Assembly (NCBI GenBank): GCA_023419655.1
Contig: JAEZXP010000090.1
Location: 1 to 8,715, forward strand
Length of the DNA: 8,715 nucleotides
From: Bacillota bacterium
GTDB taxonomy: Bacteria; Bacillota; Clostridia; Lachnospirales; Lachnospiraceae
Direction of reading: 5' to 3'
In this document: positions 1-5,755 of the stretch, piece after piece
Numbering within the stretch: the first letter of the stretch is position 1
How the letters are laid out: every line of letters begins with the position of its first letter
Program-made: the position numbers and the translations under genes
The notes under the pieces: generated by a model
What the model was told of the DNA's origin: nothing
Databases searched by the model: none
What the model saw: only the letters and a program-made list of their open reading frames with translations

Positions 1-1099
1 TATAATCCCATGGCAGGATTGTAATTTTGCCCTCTCGCTCATACAAATAATAATTTTGTGCCATGCTTGAGCTGTAGCTGTCCAGATTGACGACAATCGT
101 GTGTGCCGCTAAATATCTAAGAATCTGGTCCACGTCAAGTTAAGTCTCTAGTTCTTCTCCCTCAGAAAGCGCCTTAAGGGCCTGTACCACACGCATAAAG
201 TCGTTCTCGGTTCCTTTTCCCACTACATTGTTAAATATAGCGCTGTAGCTTTCCGTATTATCGTCGGTATATTCCAGACTTCCTCCTGAACTTCCTGACC
301 TGCCTCCGAAAGCTCCGTCAAAGCCTCCCTGGCCGCCTGACCGGTCCGAAAATCCTGATTCATCCGTATCCGCCGGCGGGCTGATTCTTTGACCCTCGCC
401 GTTACCACCGAAGGCCGGCGGCATGAATTGATTCTCTGCCGTATTCTCCGAATTTTGCTGTCTGGCACCCATCTCCATGCTTTTAACATTATAGAGCATT
501 CCGGATGTATCTCCAAAAACCCGCTGCTCATAGCTTTCGTTATATAGCTCTACCGCAAGATACAGCCCCCAGCTCTTACCGTTCACCTTGATATCCGCAA
601 AACCAAAATACGGTGCATCAACGCCTGCCTCCTGCATTAACTCATAGGAAACATACTCCTTCATATACGTATTATCACCAAGCATGTTATTGATAACAAA
701 GCTCTCCAGACCGAAGCATGTCTGCCCTTTAATGTATTCATCAAATTGCAGTCTGAAGCTGTACCGGTCGCTGTCTGAGCCTGCCACTTGTGTTAAGCTC
801 GAATTGCCCTTCGGACGGATACCGATATTCTGAAATTTTTTGCCGTTTACGATAACATCCGCCATGATATACTGCTCACTTGTGGCATTATCAAGCATAT
901 CCTGCCAATCATCCTCTTCTGCGATAATCTCAATGGAGATAATATCCGTTCCAAAAAGCTTCGTGGCATATTCTGCTTCGGTTTTTATGCCGCCATTTGC
1001 CGTATGGAGATTTCCGGATACTACAAACCCGGCACTTATTATCAAGGCAAAAACCACGGCTATTATAATAACGCTATTTATTCTTTTACTTTGTATCAT
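1..1099 (-). pseudogene. CotH-family kinase-like surface protein, interrupted by an in-frame stop and cut by the left edge
   Basis: CotH proteins are atypical kinases; Bacillus CotH phosphorylates spore coat proteins. The ATG at 1099 is chosen because GAGGTG lies 6 bases upstream; an in-frame ATG at 1141 would overlap the previous gene and lacks a site. Residues 7-27 form an N-terminal membrane anchor or signal. Family blocks follow: RPKGNSSL (95-102), a GDNTYMKEYVSYELM stretch (141-155) and WGLYLAVE (177-184). A Gly/Ser/Pro-rich insert covers about 224-274. TAA at 140-142 ends the frame after 319 residues. The same frame then stays open for 46 codons to the edge and encodes LDVDQILRYL, NYYLYE and ILPWDY, the conserved C-lobe including the metal-binding Asp. 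The short product would lack the catalytic end. It is last in a VTC-DUF4956-CotH run. Family assignment is very safe; whether the stop is a real mutation or a sequence error is open. Confidence 0.88.
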
Positions 1100-1124
1100 G
1101 CTTTCACCTCGAATCCGAATATGT

Positions 1125-1796
1125 CTAGGCGGTATATTCACCGTTATAGCTTACAAGACAGGCATTATTCACACCATTTACCGTAAGCAGCTCATTGAGA
1201 AGCTTCGCGGACATATCAAACAGCCGGACTTCAACCGTAACCTCTATGCCGTTTGCAGAGACTGTTTTTGCTTTAATCAGGCTTTTTCTGGTCTTTGCTT
1301 TGATTAGGTCCATGCAATCGCTTTCCGCCTTGTCTCCGTCGAGATTAACTACGATGATATACGGTGTATCACTGCTTTTTTTGTTTACGAATACCAGAAG
1401 AATGATACCAATAAAGACAGAGCCAATGATTCCAAGGGGAATCAGCCCGGCTCCTATAACGATTCCTGCCGAGATAGCCCAGAACAAAAATGCAATATCA
1501 AGAGGCTCCTTTACTGCTGTTCTAAAACGAACAATGGACAAGGCACCGACCATACCAAGGGACAGAATGATATTGGATGTTACCGCAAGTATAATAAGGG
1601 TTGTAATCAAGGTCATCGCCATAATGGAAATACCAAAAGAGGATGAATACATAACGCCTGCAAAGGTCTTTTTATAGACCAGGAAGATAAAAAGGCCGAT
1701 GGCAAAGGACAGAAGCATCGCAAGTCCCACGTCTAAGATAGAAAACTCTGCTGTTTTTTCTAAAAAACTTGATTTAAAAACATCTTTAAATGTCAT
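1125..1796 (-). CDS. DUF4956 domain membrane protein
   Basis: A 223-residue protein with about four hydrophobic segments (roughly residues 22-41, 53-73, 77-88 and 103-137) followed by a soluble C-terminal domain (about 145-223) of alternating beta and helical character. The conserved block MVGALSIVRFRTAVKEP (82-98), with its Arg/Lys/Glu/Pro cluster between membrane segments, is the DUF4956 hallmark. The family has no established biochemical role that I know of; it often sits next to VTC-domain and CotH-domain genes, as here. ATG at 1796 follows GGAGGT by 8 bases. The gap to the VTC gene is 17 bases and to the CotH start 25 bases, so the three are very likely one transcript. A membrane partner for polyphosphate or surface-protein modification is an inference from neighbours only. 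Confidence 0.9.
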   Translation of the reverse strand: MTFKDVFKSSFLEKTAEFSILDVGLAMLLSFAIGLFIFLVYKKTFAGVMYSSSFGISIMAMTLITTLIILAVTSNIILSLGMVGALSIVRFRTAVKEPLDIAFLFWAISAGIVIGAGLIPLGIIGSVFIGIILLVFVNKKSSDTPYIIVVNLDGDKAESDCMDLIKAKTRKSLIKAKTVSANGIEVTVEVRLFDMSAKLLNELLTVNGVNNACLVSYNGEYTA

Positions 1797-1813
1797 GATA
1801 CTATACCTCCAAT

Positions 1814-2491
1814 TTATATTATTCTTGCTGCTGCGTATTTTGAAAACGCCGTGCCCCGCCTGCCGGAAAGGGCCGTTACACCCCGGATTATCTCAGGCAG
1901 AAAATCATCATATTTCACTTCCAGAATATAGATGCCCGAGACAGGAACGGGGGCTGGAACAGGTGTCAAGAAATCATGGATGTTATAGCCTGTTCGAATA
2001 TTGTAATCCATTGTTATGCGTACATTCCCCGCCGGATATACATATGCCTCACGCCAGTAATCCACGATATTTCTTGCCCGCAGCTGCTGGTAATACATCT
2101 TGGTATACAGCTCCATGCAAAGCGGACTGTTATTTTCTTTTAAGGCGGTTAAATCTCCGTCAATCAGACGTCTGCATTGTTCATCCGTTACGATTGTACT
2201 TTCCTTAAAGCAGATTCCATTACGCTTGCTTTTCTTTTCAAGCCGGATAAAAGAGAGATTGTCTTTATAATATCTCAGCCTGAATTTCTCTCTGCCGTTT
2301 ACCCCGTCAATCTTCTCTTTTAATGCCTTATCATTATAATTATCAAAATAAAGGCTTCTGACCCGGTATCCCTTTTCCTTTTCACAGTTATTATCCAGTT
2401 TCGCTACAAAAGGAAGCCTTGCTCTCAGCTGCAGGACATCACCGTAGTTTATGTAGTGCTTCAGCTCATGTCTGCCCTTTGGCTTCGTCAT
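1814..2491 (-). CDS. VTC-type polyphosphate polymerase domain protein
   Basis: A 225-residue soluble protein that fits the VTC (Vtc4-like) catalytic domain, a tunnel-shaped triphosphate-tunnel fold that makes polyphosphate from ATP in yeast Vtc4. Visible signature residues, in order: RHELKHYI (7-14), YRVRSLYFD (42-50), REKFRLRYY (67-75) giving the basic tunnel residues, LEKKSKRNG (84-92), VRITMDYNIRTG (157-168) and ILEVKY (189-194) with the metal-binding Glu. No membrane segment is present, so it probably acts in the cytoplasm, perhaps on the DUF4956 membrane protein encoded next. ATG at 2491 is preceded by GGGGTG 6 bases upstream. Bacterial members are mostly uncharacterised, so polyphosphate synthesis is a family-based prediction. 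Confidence 0.92.
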   Translation of the reverse strand: MTKPKGRHELKHYINYGDVLQLRARLPFVAKLDNNCEKEKGYRVRSLYFDNYNDKALKEKIDGVNGREKFRLRYYKDNLSFIRLEKKSKRNGICFKESTIVTDEQCRRLIDGDLTALKENNSPLCMELYTKMYYQQLRARNIVDYWREAYVYPAGNVRITMDYNIRTGYNIHDFLTPVPAPVPVSGIYILEVKYDDFLPEIIRGVTALSGRRGTAFSKYAAARII

Positions 2492-2513
2492 TTTCTCACC
2501 CCTTTTCTATGGA

Positions 2514-2542
2514 ATGATAAAATAATAAACCATTTCTTTGAA
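2514..2542 (-). promoter_or_regulatory. weak candidate promoter before the VTC gene
   Basis: On the minus strand TTCAAA (2542-2537) and TATCAT (2519-2514) are 17 bases apart, ending about 23 bases before the VTC start codon. The boxes are poor and the predicted start would leave a very short leader. No intrinsic terminator is visible between the upstream membrane gene and the VTC gene, so readthrough from the riboswitch promoter is at least as likely. Confidence 0.25.
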
Positions 2543-2585
2543 GCATCTATGTCCGCTCTCTGAATTCTGGCTGAATTATTTGCCG

Positions 2586-3320
2586 TTATTTCAATAAAAG
2601 CGTAAGAGAATGATATACCAAAAACACCCCTATCACCCCTGCAAGGGCAGGCACTAAAATATCCGACCACTTTGCAATCTGTCTCTTTATAATATTATAA
2701 AGATAATCGAATTTGTTCCGGGCCTTCCTATAAATCAGGTACAGAATCAATAACGGTGAGGTATAAATTATATTGTATACGGTAAGTATGACCGTTATTT
2801 CCAAGAACGTAAGGTGGTAGTTAAACAGGATTGCCAAAAAAGCAAAGTACGGCAAAGCCGTTGTCAATTCCGAAATTGTTGCTCCGACCCCCAGGGTAAT
2901 CAGCGCCGCCGGAGAAACGGATTTTATTCTGCCCGTTGCCTCTTCCTCATCACTCTTATCAGAACTTCCCTCTTCCATCCTCAATAAACGAAGCTGCTTT
3001 TTAAGCGATTCTATCCTGCTGTTTTGAATCAGATAACATACGGCAATTAGAAGGGCTATGCCAAGTATCAGCTCTGCAATGAACAGAATTTGTCCGTAGT
3101 TCCCGATAAGCCTTCCCATATAATTACCGATAAGGGCAACGAATCCGTAGTAAGCCAGAAATCCCCCTATCAGGTTTGTAATCCCTGTCGGTATAATAAA
3201 ATACAAAATGTGTTTCGGCTTCTTTACCATACCCTGCAAAACAAATTGCTGCGTTATAGCGATAGGATTAAGGCTATCTGCCGCACTTGTCAAAATTGTT
3301 GATAATAATAATGTCCACAT
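2586..3320 (-). CDS. GAP/SfLAP-like multi-pass membrane protein under guanidine riboswitch control
   Basis: A 244-residue integral membrane protein with six probable membrane helices in two blocks of three, separated by a charged cytoplasmic loop rich in Lys/Arg then Glu/Asp (about residues 100-137). The first block carries ADSLNPIAITQQFVLQGM near the N-terminus and the second begins LGVGATISELTTALPYFAF. The DSLNP motif and the two-block layout resemble the GAP/SfLAP group of small-molecule exporters related to LysE. ATG at 3320 is chosen because AGGAGG lies 7 bases upstream; the in-frame GTG at 3341 falls within the terminator T-run region and has no site. The gene sits directly below a guanidine-I riboswitch and its terminator. 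The inference is export of guanidine or a related toxic cation; LysE itself exports arginine and lysine, a guanidinium-bearing substrate. Family placement is moderate, substrate speculative. Confidence 0.8.
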   Translation of the reverse strand: MWTLLLSTILTSAADSLNPIAITQQFVLQGMVKKPKHILYFIIPTGITNLIGGFLAYYGFVALIGNYMGRLIGNYGQILFIAELILGIALLIAVCYLIQNSRIESLKKQLRLLRMEEGSSDKSDEEEATGRIKSVSPAALITLGVGATISELTTALPYFAFLAILFNYHLTFLEITVILTVYNIIYTSPLLILYLIYRKARNKFDYLYNIIKRQIAKWSDILVPALAGVIGVFLVYHSLTLLLK

Positions 3321-3340
3321 AATCTTTCCTCCTTTAATCA

Positions 3341-3386
3341 CAAAAAAAGAAGCCCGGGAGTCTTGTAAAATAACTCCTAGGCTTTT
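3341..3386 (-). terminator. intrinsic terminator of the riboswitch expression platform
   Basis: In the RNA, AAGCCUAGGAGU (3384-3373) pairs with ACUCCCGGGCUU (3361-3350) with one A-C mismatch and one U-G pair. A run of seven U follows (3348-3342). The 5' arm is also the 3' end of the aptamer, so ligand binding and terminator formation are mutually exclusive: ligand turns the gene on. Confidence 0.88.
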
Positions 3387-3487
3387 ATCCCACCGTGTAC
3401 ACAGACTATAAGCCTGTGCGTTTTCTCTCGGACCAGACTAACCATTTTGTTACGGAACCCTAGAAAACTAAAATCATATTCAGCTGT
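3371..3487 (-). ncRNA. guanidine-I riboswitch aptamer (ykkC class, subtype 1)
   Basis: Read on the minus strand, the leader shows the class's conserved blocks in order: CTAGGGTTCCG (3463-3453), a small hairpin UAAC/GUUA, CTGGTCCGAGAGAAAAC (about 3437-3421), a variable hairpin CACAG/CUGUG (3418-3400), then ACACGGTGGGATAAAAGCC (3400-3382). These blocks match the guanidine-binding subtype; the ppGpp and PRPP subtypes differ in the 3' block and PRPP members carry an additional 5' helix, which I do not see. The last block reads CCUAGG where I would expect CCCGGG. The predicted transcript start is near 3487. An overlapping terminator follows, so this is a transcriptional ON switch for the membrane protein below. 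Confidence 0.87.
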
Positions 3488-3493
3488 CATGCC

Positions 3494-3522
3494 ACTATAT
3501 CAAAAAACAAAATTCCTGTCAA
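3494..3522 (-). promoter_or_regulatory. consensus sigma-A promoter of the riboswitch transcript
   Basis: TTGACA (3522-3517) and TATAGT (3499-3494) are separated by exactly 17 bases on the minus strand. The start of transcription would be near 3487, just ahead of the aptamer. The -35 box begins only 5 bases after the stop codon of the upstream gene, and no terminator separates them, so transcripts from upstream would also enter the riboswitch. Confidence 0.85.
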
Positions 3523-3527
3523 ATCAT

Positions 3528-4124
3528 TTATATAATCTGAACTACAAATGCCGTTGTCTGAGGAGGTATACTGCGCGTCTGAAAATTCGCATGCTCAACT
3601 CTTACTCTTTCTCCGGGCCGAATGTCTCTTAGCGGTATCCGGCTCCCCCTTCTATCCAAAATCAATGTTGTGTTCGTTATTACAAACCTCATCTGGCTCA
3701 TGATATCATCGGCATTACCGGTGTATAGAAAACCATTCCTTAAATCCACGGACAATACTCTTCCTACCGTGATACTCGTATCCCTGCTGCTTTTTACTAC
3801 CGTTATTCTGTATGCTCTGGCTTGCGGAGGAATACTCGCTGTCATAACGGAGGAGAACTCTGTATCCACAACCATTCCCACCCGCAGCTCTGACATAGGA
3901 ATATCCCGTCCTGCTCTATCCCTGATTATCGTATCTCTGCTAACCACCAGTGTAACAAGCTCCACATAAGTCAGATTAAAGTCCCTCTTAATACCGTAGG
4001 AAATTGTCACAAATCCGGTATTCCTGTCTATACGTATTTCTTCAATTGTTGAATCCTGCGTTCTGATAACGTTGTCGTTGCAATTGCAATGACTGTTTTG
4101 ATTTGATATCGAAAAGTCCTCCAT
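3528..4124 (-). CDS. protein of unknown function with two tandem OB-like repeats
   Basis: I do not recognise a named family. The ATG at 4124 is preferred because AGGGG lies 8 bases upstream; the in-frame ATG at 4130 is only 2 bases from that site, and would give 200 residues. There is no signal peptide or membrane segment. The protein is an internal duplication: counting from the 4130 ATG, residues 59-112 and 147-200 align without gaps over 54 positions, sharing an R-x-G-x-x-IP stretch, R-x-G, and SIPPQ followed by a beta strand. Each is preceded by a similar strand ending in Gly-Phe (39-40 and 133-134). The pattern is beta-rich, as in small OB-fold or DUF5666-like domains. The N-terminus has a Cys-x-Cys (15-17). 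It lies 100 bases after the kinase gene on the same strand with no clear promoter, so cotranscription is likely. Confidence 0.75.
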   Translation of the reverse strand: MEDFSISNQNSHCNCNDNVIRTQDSTIEEIRIDRNTGFVTISYGIKRDFNLTYVELVTLVVSRDTIIRDRAGRDIPMSELRVGMVVDTEFSSVMTASIPPQARAYRITVVKSSRDTSITVGRVLSVDLRNGFLYTGNADDIMSQMRFVITNTTLILDRRGSRIPLRDIRPGERVRVEHANFQTRSIPPQTTAFVVQII

Positions 4125-4230
4125 ATTCATAGCCCCTGTCAGTGCTCTTTAACTCTTAAAACATATTATTACTTGTAAGCTTTGGGAGTTACAGCGCAAT
4201 ACTTTGTTATGTAATATACTATGAATTCTT

Positions 4231-4884
4231 TTATAAAGTGTTAAGTCTTTGCTGTATTATCTTAATTATCTCCTCCTGGTCCTTCGGATTCTCTATGATA
4301 TCATATTTAGCAGCATCAATCACCAAAAGAGGCGAAAGATTATATTCTGCAAAATAATCTTCATACTCTTTATTAAGTCTCTCCCAGTATGCTCTTTCTA
4401 CTATCTGCTCATAATCACGTCCTCGTTTCTTGATACGGCCGATTGCAGCATCCGTATCAATTTTCAGATAAATCATGAGCTTTGGCGCCTCCACATGGTC
4501 CAGCATATTCGTCAGAAGGTCCCGGTAAAGAATATACTCATCCTTATCCATATTCCCCTCTTCATGAAGCAGCTTGGCAAATATCATGTCGCCATATATA
4601 CTGCGGTCCATAAGGGACGGCTTTCCAAGTTCAGCTGCCTGCTTAAGCATCTTAAATCTTCTATTCAGAAAAAATATCTGAAGCGGAAAGGAATATCTCT
4701 TTCTGTCATGGTAAAACTTATCCAGTATGGGATTGTCCTCTACCGGCTCATGGAAGCAAGGGATATTCAGCATCTTCGAAAGCATGTCCACATAAACTGT
4801 TTTACCCGCACCAACAACCGCATCAATAACGATTGCTTCATTATGATTATTCTTTTTTATCATACTAAAAAACTCCTTATACAC
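4231..4884 (-). CDS. deoxynucleoside kinase (deoxyadenosine/deoxyguanosine kinase type)
   Basis: Phosphorylates deoxynucleosides in the salvage pathway for dNTPs, in the cytoplasm. Counting from the GTG at 4884: P-loop AVVGAGKT (22-29), the EPV catalytic-base motif (46-48), a DNPILDKFY run and RYSFPLQIFFLNRRF (63-77) that line the nucleoside pocket, DRS (93-95) and the basic lid RIKKRGRDYE (150-159). This order and the 217-residue length fit the dNK family; the DRS form is usual for bacterial dAK/dGK types, but exact base specificity cannot be read. Two starts are possible: GTG at 4884 (AGGAGG, 6 bases) and ATG at 4863 (AAGGAG, 9 bases). Both leave the P-loop intact. A strong promoter and a large palindrome lie upstream. 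Confidence 0.93.
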   Translation of the reverse strand: MYKEFFSMIKKNNHNEAIVIDAVVGAGKTVYVDMLSKMLNIPCFHEPVEDNPILDKFYHDRKRYSFPLQIFFLNRRFKMLKQAAELGKPSLMDRSIYGDMIFAKLLHEEGNMDKDEYILYRDLLTNMLDHVEAPKLMIYLKIDTDAAIGRIKKRGRDYEQIVERAYWERLNKEYEDYFAEYNLSPLLVIDAAKYDIIENPKDQEEIIKIIQQRLNTL

Positions 4885-4940
4885 GAATATCCTCCTCAGA
4901 ATTCTACATCAATTTCAATACTATATACCTTGGTTATTGC

Positions 4941-4973
4941 AATTCATATAGATGAATATCATCTATATGAATT
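4941..4973. repeat. perfect 15-base-arm palindrome at the kinase transcription start
   Basis: AATTCATATAGATGA (4941-4955) is followed after ATA by its exact reverse complement (4959-4973). On the minus strand it starts 7 bases after the -10 box of the kinase promoter, so it covers the likely transcription start. It may be a repressor operator or, as RNA, a 15-pair hairpin with a 3-base loop at the very 5' end of the message. There is no T-run suited to termination. Confidence 0.9.
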
Positions 4974-4979
4974 ACTTTT

Positions 4980-5008
4980 ATAATAAACAGCATATTGTTG
5001 CTTGTCAA
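4980..5008 (-). promoter_or_regulatory. consensus promoter for the deoxynucleoside kinase
   Basis: TTGACA (5008-5003) and TATTAT (4985-4980) are spaced by 17 bases on the minus strand. Transcription would start near 4973, within the end of the palindrome, leaving a leader of about 90 bases before the GTG at 4884. Confidence 0.82.
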
Positions 5009-5096
5009 TATAAACATACTATATATTGTTACATAATATATTATTATAGTACACTATATTTTCTATTTTATAGATAGGCGGTTATCCATACAACGC

Positions 5097-5119
5097 ATAA
5101 ATTTTATTTTAAAATTTAT
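5097..5119. repeat. inverted repeat with 10-base arms
   Basis: ATAAATTTTA (5097-5106) and its exact reverse complement (5110-5119) flank TTT. It is all A/T, lies 22 bases upstream of the -35 box at 5142, and could be an UP element, an operator or chance in AT-rich DNA. Confidence 0.45.
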
Positions 5120-5120
5120 C

Positions 5121-5133
5121 AGTAATGATTACT
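5121..5133. promoter_or_regulatory. candidate Fur-family (Zur-like) operator
   Basis: AGTAATGATTACT is a perfect 6-1-6 dyad whose core GTAAT-N-ATTAC equals the core of the Bacillus Zur box (TCGTAATNATTACGA); the outermost bases differ. It sits 8 bases before the -35 box of the DUF454 promoter. The binding protein is inferred. Confidence 0.4.
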
Positions 5134-5141
5134 ATTTTCAC

Positions 5142-5170
5142 TTGACCCCGTTATTTAAGCGTGATATACT
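5142..5170 (+). promoter_or_regulatory. near-consensus promoter for the DUF454 gene
   Basis: TTGACC (5142-5147) and TATACT (5165-5170) are 17 bases apart. A 10-base perfect palindrome, TGTTATAACA (5170-5179), overlaps the end of the -10 box and the expected start near 5177, which is a typical operator position. Confidence 0.8.
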
Positions 5171-5240
5171 GTTATAACAATAGCTTATTCCTATCAAAGA
5201 GCTATTTAAAACGGGTGAACAAAACGAAAGGAGAGCATAG

Positions 5241-5612
5241 ATGAAAAAAGCTATTTTTGTCACTCTCGGACTTCTATTTTTTAGTCTGGGAGGAATAGGT
5301 GCAGCGATACCCGTTCTGCCGACAACTCCGTTTTTGCTGTTGGCAGCCGCATGCTTTGCAAAGGGGTCAGCCCGTTTTGACAAATGGTTTAAAAATACAC
5401 GTCTGTATAAAAAGCATCTGGACAGCTTCATTAAAGACCGGTCCATGACTTTAAGAACCAAAATATACCTTTGCTCTTTCGCATCTGCTATGTTGATAAT
5501 TGCTTTTTTCATGGTTAATAACATATATGGGCGAATCTTTATACTGTGTGTGATAGCGTTTAAATATTATTATTTTATTTTTCGTATCAAGACCATCAAA
5601 ACGCAACATTGA
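5241..5612 (+). CDS. DUF454 (YbaN-like) small inner membrane protein
   Basis: A 123-residue membrane protein of the DUF454/YbaN family, whose function is not established. The hallmark block is present: a first hydrophobic segment (5-23) rich in Gly, then IPVLPTTPFLLLAAACFAKG (23-42), then a basic amphipathic stretch with RFDKWF (45-50) and KKHLDSF (57-63). Two more hydrophobic segments fall at about 78-95 and 97-115. Length is usual for the family. ATG at 5241 has AAGGAG about 8 bases upstream. It is the first gene on the plus strand after the divergent region and has its own promoter. The stop codon overlaps the -35 box of the dps promoter. The gene contains no visible metal ligand cluster, so the apparent metal context comes only from its neighbours and the dyad at 5121-5133. 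Confidence 0.9.
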   Translation: MKKAIFVTLGLLFFSLGGIGAAIPVLPTTPFLLLAAACFAKGSARFDKWFKNTRLYKKHLDSFIKDRSMTLRTKIYLCSFASAMLIIAFFMVNNIYGRIFILCVIAFKYYYFIFRIKTIKTQH

Positions 5613-5637
5613 CAATAAAATTCCAAAATAGTATAAT
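5609..5637 (+). promoter_or_regulatory. perfect-consensus promoter for dps, with a dyad over the -10 box
   Basis: TTGACA (5609-5614) and TATAAT (5632-5637) with a 17-base spacer match both sigma-A hexamers exactly. GTATAATTTATAC (5631-5643), a 6-1-6 perfect palindrome, covers the -10 box. A repressor bound there would block an otherwise very strong promoter. The leader of about 110 bases includes a small GGTTA/TAACC hairpin (5716-5733) just upstream of the ribosome binding site. Confidence 0.85.
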
Positions 5638-5755
5638 TTATACAACCCAATATAGTAATTATATGCTCTTAAAACCGGGTATTTTATAGTAGAATATTAA
5701 TTTAACGACACAAAAGGTTACAAAAAAATAACCATGTGCAGAAAGGAAGGAAAAT

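Larger units (their letters stand above)
4885..5240. other. AT-rich divergent intergenic region
   Basis: This 356-base stretch separates the minus-strand kinase from the plus-strand DUF454 gene. It holds two outward-facing near-consensus promoters, the palindrome at 4941-4973, a second inverted repeat at 5097-5119 and a Fur-family-like dyad at 5121-5133. Between about 5009 and 5096 I see only AT-rich sequence with no ORF or RNA gene that I can support. Confidence 0.7.

Noticed and set aside
223..531. Second minus-strand ORF inside the CotH gene
   Set aside because: It is an alternative frame of the Gly/Ser-rich CotH insert; the CotH frame has the family motifs.
1699..2208. Plus-strand ORF of 169 codons
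   Set aside because: It runs antisense to the VTC and DUF4956 genes, whose domain motifs are clear, and it shows no domain or ribosome binding site.
2488..2670. Minus-strand 60-codon ORF between the membrane protein and the VTC gene
   Set aside because: It overlaps the end of the membrane protein gene in another frame and has no family features or ribosome binding site.
3371..3487. Reading the leader as a ppGpp or PRPP riboswitch (ykkC subtype 2)
   Set aside because: The 3' block ACACGG-N-GGGATAAAAGCC fits the guanidine subtype, and the downstream gene is not a purine or amino acid biosynthesis gene. A covariance search would settle it.
4798..4821. Suspected defect in the kinase P-loop because it begins with Ala rather than Gly
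   Set aside because: The Walker A pattern allows Ala at the first position, and the Gly, Lys and Thr that matter (25, 27-29) are present.
4249..4983. Plus-strand ORF of 244 codons
   Set aside because: It is antisense to the kinase gene and extends into its promoter. The protein is a low-complexity, Ile/Leu/His-rich shadow.
4885..5240. CRISPR array or mobile-element end, considered because of the many inverted repeats
   Set aside because: The repeats differ from each other, have no regular spacing, and no transposase or target duplication is visible. They fit promoter-linked operators better.
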